NCBI GenBank assembly: GCA_905372235.1
Contig: CAJPOF010000043.1
Span: 1-20,722 of the forward strand
Reading direction: 5' to 3'
DNA: 20,722 nt
Origin: an uncultured Treponema sp.
GTDB taxonomy: Bacteria > Spirochaetota > Spirochaetia > Treponematales > Treponemataceae
Position numbers and translations under genes: made by a program. Below are positions 15,639 through 20,722 of this stretch, one piece after another. Below the pieces are notes generated by a model that saw only the letters and a program-made list of their open reading frames with translations, had not been told where the DNA came from and made no database searches. Each line of letters starts with the position of its first letter. Positions within the stretch are counted from its first letter, which is position 1.

Positions 15639-17114
15639 TTATCCCTGTATTTTAACGACCAAAAGGCTTTGGTCATCGTATTGTTGTGTTGTACCACAGA
15701 ACTTTTTAACATTGTCTTTTATTTTATTGGCAATGTCTTTTCCGGACAATTTACAATTATCCTTTATAACTTTTTCAAGACTGTCGAGCGAGTATTGTAC
15801 TCCATTTTCATTCAAACATTCAAGGATACCGTCGGTACATGTTACCAAAATATCCCCTGTGTTGAGCGAAATATCTATGTCTTTATAAGATGTCGATTTT
15901 TCTACACCAAGAGGTTCGCAATCAACGGAAAGTTTTTTTACACTTCCTTCAGATACGGAGTAGAGAAGCACAGGATTTGTTCCGCAGGTTGCAATCTGTG
16001 CAGTGTTGTCCGTACTGTTGTAATTGATAAGAGAGACGCTCGCGAAATGGTCCATGCTGTTGCTTTCGGAGCAGATGGCTTTGTTCACCCATTCAAGCAA
16101 TGTCGCAGAACTTTGATTTGTGTTTGCGATTAGCCGGAGCATCGCCCTTATCATTATCATAATAACAAGGGAATTCATGCCTTTTCCGGCGACATCAGCC
16201 ATGACAAACGTGATTCTGTCTTTTCTGTACGGGATTATGTCGTAGTAGTCACCGCACACATTCTCGGTTGCAAGCGAATACTTTCCGATTGACATATTGT
16301 TGATGACAGGAAGGCGTTTCGGAAACAGTGTCTTTTGGAATTTTGTGGCGATGTCGCCTTCCTTTGTGAGTTCCGTGTGTTCCGCATATGAAAGGAAACT
16401 TTTTAGAGGCACGAGTGCTGTAGATATTGCCTCGGAAAGAGAGATTGCTTCCTTGAAAAGTTCTTCGCTGAACGGCTCTCTTTCAGGTTTCCGAGAAAGA
16501 CAGATGAGGGCGACATTCTCGCCGGACTGCGAGACAGGTATGAACATATAAGGCCCGCATTTTAGAAAATCCTCAGGTCCGTTCTGCACCACATAGCGGC
16601 TTTTCTTGGGTTCGGCGATATTAACCGCTTTCCCGTCCGTGAACACATCGCCGAAGCAGTTGCCTTTAAGAGCGAACTGCGAGAATTTGAAATTGGTTTC
16701 TACCCTGATTGGCTTGTGCGGAAGGTCGTCGGGGAGTTTGTAAGGCGGCGGAAAAGTTCCCGAAAGGCTTTTTACGGCAAGTATGTTATCGAATTCATCG
16801 TACTGAAGTATGGCGCATCCGTCCGATTCCGTTTTTTCCATACAGTATTTTGAAAGGAAAGCGTAGAAAGAACCCTGCACGTCCTCGGAGTTGAAAAATG
16901 AGGCCGTCTTTGTGGTGATTTCCTTTGATACTCCAAGCCTGTTCTCGAACTCCTGCTTGATTAGCGAGAGTGTTTCTGCATCTATTGCGTCGGGATTTTT
17001 GTTCTCGTCTTTTTCCTGTTGGGCTTTTCTTTCCTTCTTTTTTGGGATCGGAGACGGCAAGCACGAACGCATATACCAAAAGCAGAAATTCCGACGCAAA
17101 CAGCGTGAATACAA
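15639..17114 (-). CDS. GAF + SpoIIE-type PP2C phosphatase, catalytic part (frame-broken from its anchor)
   Basis: Serine phosphatase of the partner-switch module, expected to dephosphorylate the STAS protein. After a linker (KKKERKAQQEKDENKNPDAI) there is a GAF-like sensor domain (about residues 75-235), then a PP2C_SIG/SpoIIE domain with GDYYD (about 16239-16250), MADVAGKGM (metal Asp at 16194-16196), TDGILECLNE and the final YDDQSLLVVKI. All expected metal-binding aspartates are present. The listed start (17114) is only the first ATG of the frame; its first 24 residues look non-coding (Cys/Arg-rich), and the true N-terminus is probably the membrane anchor encoded one frame away up to 17307. 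Removing one A from the A6 tract at 17038-17043 would give a continuous 555-residue protein. Read as drawn, the gene is frameshifted or uses recoding. Confidence 0.85.
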   Translation of the reverse strand: MYSRCLRRNFCFWYMRSCLPSPIPKKKERKAQQEKDENKNPDAIDAETLSLIKQEFENRLGVSKEITTKTASFFNSEDVQGSFYAFLSKYCMEKTESDGCAILQYDEFDNILAVKSLSGTFPPPYKLPDDLPHKPIRVETNFKFSQFALKGNCFGDVFTDGKAVNIAEPKKSRYVVQNGPEDFLKCGPYMFIPVSQSGENVALICLSRKPEREPFSEELFKEAISLSEAISTALVPLKSFLSYAEHTELTKEGDIATKFQKTLFPKRLPVINNMSIGKYSLATENVCGDYYDIIPYRKDRITFVMADVAGKGMNSLVIMIMIRAMLRLIANTNQSSATLLEWVNKAICSESNSMDHFASVSLINYNSTDNTAQIATCGTNPVLLYSVSEGSVKKLSVDCEPLGVEKSTSYKDIDISLNTGDILVTCTDGILECLNENGVQYSLDSLEKVIKDNCKLSGKDIANKIKDNVKKFCGTTQQYDDQSLLVVKIQG

Positions 17115-17307
17115 GGTATGCGAGTTTCCGATTCATGTAAGTATATAGAAGACCTGCAGTCGAAATCCCTATAGCCAGATAAAATACAAAAGATACCCTT
17201 GACGTATTTCTTATTTTTGATATAAGCAACAAAGCGAACAGGACAAGACCCGCCGCCGCAGTGACAAGAATAGGAATATCCACGAACGAATCAATAGTGG
17301 GATTCAA
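16795..17307 (-). CDS. N-terminal membrane anchor of the phosphatase, out of frame
   Basis: TTG start at 17307 with AGGAG seven bases upstream, behind a good promoter. The first 86 residues hold three membrane segments (about 12-32, 38-58 and 62-86), then DPKK. From the A6 tract (17038-17043) on, this frame turns into Arg/Gly-rich sequence up to a stop at 16795, while the next frame continues as KKKERKAQQEK and leads into the GAF and phosphatase domains. I read residues 1-90 as the real N-terminus of the phosphatase and the last about 80 as out-of-frame translation. It may be a genuine frame break, a phase-variable tract, or a sequencing error. Confidence 0.7.
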   Translation of the reverse strand: MNPTIDSFVDIPILVTAAAGLVLFALLLISKIRNTSRVSFVFYLAIGISTAGLLYTYMNRKLAYLVFTLFASEFLLLVYAFVLAVSDPKKEGKKSPTGKRREQKSRRNRCRNTLANQAGVREQAWSIKGNHHKDGLIFQLRGRAGFFLRFPFKILYGKNGIGRMRHTSVR

Positions 17308-17346
17308 ATTTTAACTCCTTTCAGTATCAATTAAGGTCTTTAAATG

Positions 17347-17375
17347 ATTCTAACACTGAAATATTCTGCCGTCAA
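17347..17375 (-). promoter_or_regulatory. Promoter of the phosphatase-STAS-kinase unit
   Basis: On the minus strand TTGACG (plus 17370-17375) and TAGAAT (plus 17347-17352) are separated by 17 bases. It lies just after the ParB-like gene stop and about 40 bases before the TTG start, so the switch module can be transcribed separately from the genes upstream. Confidence 0.75.
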
Positions 17376-17387
17376 GTTTTAGGTTTT

Positions 17388-18305
17388 CTATTTGCCGATG
17401 GCTTCCAGTTTACGTTTTAGGATAAGCCTTTTTATGACATTCTTTAGAATCTTTACTGGTCTTCGTTTGTATTCCCGTGTGATGTCGCTCACCAGCGTCT
17501 CAAGCTGTATCTCGTCTCCGAGCTTTTTTTTCAGGTCGTCCCAGAACGTTATTATCCATACGTAAAGTTCGCTTTCTGTTGTTCCTTTTACGTATCGGGT
17601 TATCCTGTGCCGTTCTATCGTCTTTATGACGGGTGTGTAGACTGTGTTGAACCAGGAGGTTATTGCGTCCTCCATGCTGATTTCTTCATCTTTCCCTTGG
17701 TTTATGAAATATTTGTGGGTGAGTATGTGCTGATATATTATGTCATACCTTCCGGGAGTCGAAAAGTCCAGACACCAGTAGTCGGTTATGTCGCCGAAGC
17801 TTGTTTCGAAATAGAAATTCTTTTTTTCCCAGTTTGTTATCTGCTTCATCATGCCGCCGAGAGTTCTTACCGGAGAAAGCCTTATTTCCGTCTGAAGTGA
17901 TACTATGTCTGCGTCTATGAATTCGACTCCCTTGGACTTTGCGACTGAGACACGATGGTTTCCGTCCCGTACAAAATAAAGCCCTCCAAGTTCATATACC
18001 TTTATCGGGGGAAGGATTATTTCTTTTATAACGGCTTCGTCCACGTGTTCCCAGCGTTCTCTTATGAACGAGTTTTTAGGCAGGAATTGGTTGTCAAAGT
18101 CCTTGTAGCGTCCCTCGCTTCCGACAATCTTGGAGATTGGAATCGTCTTCATTCCGACGTAAATCTCGTTCTGCGGCTTTAACATCTGCTTTACCTGATT
18201 GAATGAGATCATCTTTGTCTCTTCGGGATTTAGAAGATGCTGCAGTTCGTTGATGAATGCCTTGTTCCTTGCTTTTGAAAAGTCTGTCTCTGTTTCTACT
18301 AACAT
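17388..18305 (-). CDS. ParB/DUF4032-like domain protein
   Basis: 305 residues. The N-terminal half has the ParB/sulfiredoxin-type pattern: a strand-like IPISKIVGSEGR (55-66), then LPPIKVYELGGLYFVRDGNHRVSVAK with D114, N116, H117 and R118. This is the form seen in proteins carrying DUF4032, where GLYFVRDGHHRVSVA is typical. The rest is helical and charged (FSTPGRYDIIYQHILTHKYF; a C-terminal KRLILKRKLEAIGK) with no recognised domain. It is probably not a chromosome-partition ParB: there is no HTH and no parA beside it. A nucleotide-binding or hydrolysing role for the ParB-like fold is possible (ParB is a CTPase), but unproven here. The ATG at 18305 overlaps the phosphoesterase stop (ATGTTAG), with GGAG inside that gene's last codons, so the two are translationally coupled. 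Confidence 0.75.
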   Translation of the reverse strand: MLVETETDFSKARNKAFINELQHLLNPEETKMISFNQVKQMLKPQNEIYVGMKTIPISKIVGSEGRYKDFDNQFLPKNSFIRERWEHVDEAVIKEIILPPIKVYELGGLYFVRDGNHRVSVAKSKGVEFIDADIVSLQTEIRLSPVRTLGGMMKQITNWEKKNFYFETSFGDITDYWCLDFSTPGRYDIIYQHILTHKYFINQGKDEEISMEDAITSWFNTVYTPVIKTIERHRITRYVKGTTESELYVWIITFWDDLKKKLGDEIQLETLVSDITREYKRRPVKILKNVIKRLILKRKLEAIGK

Positions 18306-19054
18306 TTTTTCTCCATGTTCGGGTCGATTTTATCCGGGGCGAAATCCATCACGTGATGGGCGTATGCGTTTGCGACTGTGGTGTCAAGATATTTTCCTAC
18401 CCGTTCGGTCCTTTGGTCGTACAGATGGACGTGACCATGCACCATAAGGGCAGGGCGGAAGAGTTTCAGGAACCAGTTGAAGCTTGGAAATCCCACATGG
18501 CACGGATCATCCATGTCGTGGAAATGAAATGGCGTTGCGTGCGTAAGGAATATGTCAAGGTATCGTCCGTATTTAATCTTGTTGAAGATAAGATGCGGAA
18601 TCATCCTTATAAGATGGACTTTCATCTGTGCGTCTGTGTACTGGCATAGCCCTCCGTTGTAGTTCCTTGAGCCGGACGCACCTGCGATAAGGAGCGGGGT
18701 GGGCTTTTTCCTTGCAGGGTGTTTTATCTTTATTGAAGAGGACGCTATCACCTTGAATCCTGCATAAACAGCTCCGTGTCCGCTATTCTGCTCCACTTGC
18801 GAGAAATCCTCCACCGCTTTTCCTATACCTGAATCCCGGGAGGAATTTGCGTTATGGTAGAATTTGAATTCCTTCAAATCGTGATTGCCGAACACAAAAT
18901 ATGTGGGCTTGTTGAACACGGATACTATGAAATCTATGTAATCCATGGGAAGGTCTCCCGCACAAAGTATAAGATCCACGTCGGGGAAATTCTTTTTTGC
19001 CCCAGTGCTATAGATGAGAGGATCTATGTAGTCGGATACGCAGAGAATCTTCAT
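18299..19054 (-). CDS. Calcineurin-like metallophosphoesterase
   Basis: 251-residue phosphoesterase. Metal-binding motifs are CAGDLP (D34), FGNHD (N57, H58), LTHATPFHF and VHGHVH (H206-H210). The first motif, normally D-x-H, reads SDYIDP (D8, D11) with no histidine, so one metal ligand is changed or supplied by D11. No signal peptide; cytosolic. Substrate unknown; members act on nucleotides, cyclic dinucleotides, lipids or phosphoproteins. It lies 13 bases after the TPR gene and overlaps the ParB-like gene by 7 bases, so the three form an operon. The ATG has only a weak ribosome site. Confidence 0.88.
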   Translation of the reverse strand: MKILCVSDYIDPLIYSTGAKKNFPDVDLILCAGDLPMDYIDFIVSVFNKPTYFVFGNHDLKEFKFYHNANSSRDSGIGKAVEDFSQVEQNSGHGAVYAGFKVIASSSIKIKHPARKKPTPLLIAGASGSRNYNGGLCQYTDAQMKVHLIRMIPHLIFNKIKYGRYLDIFLTHATPFHFHDMDDPCHVGFPSFNWFLKLFRPALMVHGHVHLYDQRTERVGKYLDTTVANAYAHHVMDFAPDKIDPNMEKKC

Positions 19055-19067
19055 GGCTTTACAGTTT

Positions 19068-20423
19068 TCACTTTTTTGCTGACAATATAGTTTCCAGTTT
19101 TTCTTTCCCGATGAGTTCTACGGGTCTGTTTTCTGCGAATTTTACCGCCATACGGGTGAAGCCTGCGCTGTTTATGACATACGAATTTGTGCAGCCGAGG
19201 TTCTTTGCCTCGTCAAGGGCGTTCCTTATCACGGCATCTTCGATAGGCTCAGGGTCTCTGAAGAACAGCACTAACTGCGGCTGTTTTCGCACGTTACGCC
19301 AGTCGCTGTTTTTTGCCTGCACGCCCACCAGCTTCACGCCGCCTTTTCGTTGTTCTGCCTGCTGAACTGAAAGACCAAGCCCTTTTTCCGCTGCCTTCTT
19401 GCAGAGTTCAAGAAATTCCGGCTCGGAACTGGTAAGGTAGTCCTTCATTGCATCGTTTGTCTGGAAATCCTTGTACTCGTCCAGTTTTTCAACTACATCT
19501 CTGAAATTCTTGTTTCGCTTTGCTATTAACTCCCACTGTTCTATGGCTTTGTCGATTTTTCTTGTCTTTTCGTAGCAGGCGGCAAGGAAGTATCTTGCGT
19601 ATAATGTGTCGCTGTTTGTGCCAGTTTTGTCAAAATCTATTGCTCTTTGCAAGTCTATCTGCGCTGCATCAAGCCTGTTTGCCATCATAAAGCAGGTGCT
19701 TCGTTCTATAAGGGCTTTCTGCTTGAACTCAGGAGAACGCTGGGCTTTTTCGAACGCCTTTATCGCATCTCCATAGGATTTAAGTTCCTTTAGTAATTTC
19801 CCAAGATAGTAATAGCAGGTGTATTCTTCGGAATTTAATGAAATGGCAAGGTCAAGTTCTTCCTTTGCCTCTTTATATTGTTTTCCCAAGAACAGTATAT
19901 GTCCTATGGCGGCGTGCGCCTTTGAGTTCCTTTTGTCTATCTGTGTGCATCTTCTGTAAAGCCCAAGTGCAAGATCTTTGTGTCCTTGGTCTTCTTCAAG
20001 TTTTCCGGCGTTAAAAAAGTTTTCCGCATTTTTGGGGTCCATTCTTGTAAGCAGAAGATATTCTTTGAGCGCATCCTGAGTGTGGTTGAACTTCATTAAA
20101 AGAGCTGCGAATTCCTGCCTGAACTGCGCCTCCGGAAGTTTTGCATCGAAAAGGGCGTTTCCGCTTACTGTCTTGTATTCCATTAGGGCAAGTTCGCTTC
20201 TGTTGTCGGCGACGTATGCCTTTCCAAGGTAATAATGAGCGTGGAAATCCCTAGGATTTTTTGCTATAAGCTGTTTTGCAAGCTTTGCCGCCGCTTGGAC
20301 TTTGCCCTGCTTCAAAAGACGTTTTACCGTATCAACCTTTTTGGGGGATACAATTGCTTTTGTTATTACGATAGCCAACGCCACGATTAAGCCTATTATT
20401 GCTGCTATGACAGGAATTATCAT
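19068..20423 (-). CDS. Membrane-anchored TPR protein with degenerate Mrr-like C-terminus
   Basis: 451 residues. An N-terminal membrane segment (about 2-25) is followed by a helical TPR array at about 33-325, with repeats such as AHYYLGKAYVADNRSELAL, AHAAIGHILFLGKQYKEA and CYYYLGKLLKELKSYGDAI. The C-terminal part (about 330-451) follows the order of an Mrr/restriction-endonuclease-like fold: FLELCKKAAEKGLGLSV, GGVKLVGV, QLVLFFRDPEPI, ALDEAKNLGCTNSYVINSAGFT and AVKFAENRPVELIGKEKL. The positions that normally carry catalytic Asp and QxK read K364 and FRD, so nuclease activity is unlikely. A protein-binding scaffold is the best guess. ATG at 20423 has GGGAG five bases upstream. First gene of the three-gene unit. 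Confidence 0.85.
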   Translation of the reverse strand: MIIPVIAAIIGLIVALAIVITKAIVSPKKVDTVKRLLKQGKVQAAAKLAKQLIAKNPRDFHAHYYLGKAYVADNRSELALMEYKTVSGNALFDAKLPEAQFRQEFAALLMKFNHTQDALKEYLLLTRMDPKNAENFFNAGKLEEDQGHKDLALGLYRRCTQIDKRNSKAHAAIGHILFLGKQYKEAKEELDLAISLNSEEYTCYYYLGKLLKELKSYGDAIKAFEKAQRSPEFKQKALIERSTCFMMANRLDAAQIDLQRAIDFDKTGTNSDTLYARYFLAACYEKTRKIDKAIEQWELIAKRNKNFRDVVEKLDEYKDFQTNDAMKDYLTSSEPEFLELCKKAAEKGLGLSVQQAEQRKGGVKLVGVQAKNSDWRNVRKQPQLVLFFRDPEPIEDAVIRNALDEAKNLGCTNSYVINSAGFTRMAVKFAENRPVELIGKEKLETILSAKK

Positions 20424-20666
20424 TCTTGACTCCCGGAAAAAGAATGTTTGTTTTTAAGATGATTGAATACTGCATCTGAAAAACATCTTCGAGTTTGCCT
20501 TGAGCTAAACTCTTTTGCTTTTATACAAGATTCTGCACTAAGTAGCTCAACGTAAAGAATTGATATTCTTTTTGTCTGTCTAATTTATTGTAGTGCATTA
20601 CAAAGGATTATAATCTAATTGCAAAATCTTTGATAGCCCCATAGGAAGATGATTCAGGGAGTCGGA
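20424..20666. promoter_or_regulatory. Divergent intergenic region with small hairpins
   Basis: A/T-rich gap between the TPR gene (minus) and the plus-strand gene at 20667. It contains a perfect 7-bp inverted repeat AAAGAAT/ATTCTTT (20554-20560 and 20565-20571), a GAGTTT/AAACTC pair (20491-20496 and 20507-20512), and the palindrome GATTATAATC (20606-20615), which gives TATAAT on both strands. TATAAT at 20609-20614 is a fair -10 for the plus gene, but the -35 (TTGTAG or similar, 15-18 bases upstream) is poor. No good minus-strand promoter is clear. Confidence 0.4.
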
Positions 20667-20722
20667 ATGAAAACTTTTTTATATAGAAAAATCATCTACA
20701 TTTACTTTGAGTTTTTAAAAAT
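20667..20722 (+). CDS. Start of a plus-strand gene, cut by the window end
   Basis: ATG at 20667 is preceded by AGGGAG (20656-20661) five bases upstream, and the frame stays open to the end, reading MKTFLYRKIIYIYFEFLK. Only 18 codons are visible, so no function can be given. The K/R-containing start followed by aromatic and aliphatic residues could be a signal or membrane segment. Divergent from the TPR operon. Confidence 0.5.
   Translation, partial: MKTFLYRKIIYIYFEFLK

Noticed and set aside
17038..17043. Classical -1 programmed frameshift at the A6 tract
   Set aside because: The phosphatase frame needs a +1 (or -2) shift from the anchor frame, and the zero-frame codons CCC AAA AAA do not form a standard X XXY YYZ heptamer. 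Slippage, mutation or sequencing error fit better.
17388..18305. Chromosome-partition ParB with nearby origin
   Set aside because: No HTH, no parA and no parS-like palindromes seen; the domain form is closer to the DUF4032-associated type.

Overview
The window reads as bacterial chromosome from a spirochaete, most likely Treponema. I infer this from several traits together: threonyl-tRNA synthetase without its N-terminal TGS domain, several short lipoproteins with Treponema-style lipoboxes, a tmRNA tag ending in FALAA, a SpoIIE/STAS/HATPase partner-switch module, and overall family content. Genus is inference; no rRNA is present. Coding density is high, and I see no insertion sequence, prophage, integrase or CRISPR array.

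Left part, plus strand (1-8617). The end of a small membrane protein is followed by a strong sigma-70 type promoter (504-532) and a collinear run: a short SMC-like ATPase, a single-span membrane protein, a 495-residue acidic lipoprotein, a SIMPL-domain lipoprotein, seryl-tRNA synthetase and an AI-2E family transporter. Spacings are short and one pair overlaps as ATGA, so this looks like one long operon joining chromosome maintenance, envelope lipoproteins and translation.

Middle part. On the minus strand a phospho-sugar mutase is followed by a DnaQ-like 3'-5' exonuclease. The likely start codon of the exonuclease lies inside a perfect 17-bp inverted repeat. A short FNT-family channel gene (minus) is divergent from thrS (plus), which has a consensus promoter (TTGACA-17-TATAAT). 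A small hypothetical gene with its own terminator comes next, then ssrA (tmRNA) with its own promoter and terminator and an apparently long 20-residue tag.

Right part, minus strand (20423 down to 14605). One unit encodes a membrane-anchored TPR protein with a C-terminal region resembling a degenerate Mrr nuclease fold, a metallophosphoesterase with an altered first motif, and a ParB/DUF4032-like protein. A good promoter (17347-17375) then starts a second unit: a membrane-anchored GAF-SpoIIE phosphatase, a STAS antagonist and an RsbW-like ATP-binding protein, closed by a terminator. The phosphatase reading frame is broken by one extra base at an A6 tract between its membrane anchor and its catalytic part. 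At the far right a plus-strand gene with a clear ribosome binding site begins and runs off the window.

Best second-look items: the frame break in the phosphatase, the TPR/Mrr-like + phosphoesterase + ParB-like cluster, the hairpin over the exonuclease start, the long tmRNA tag, and the SMC lacking a recognisable hinge.
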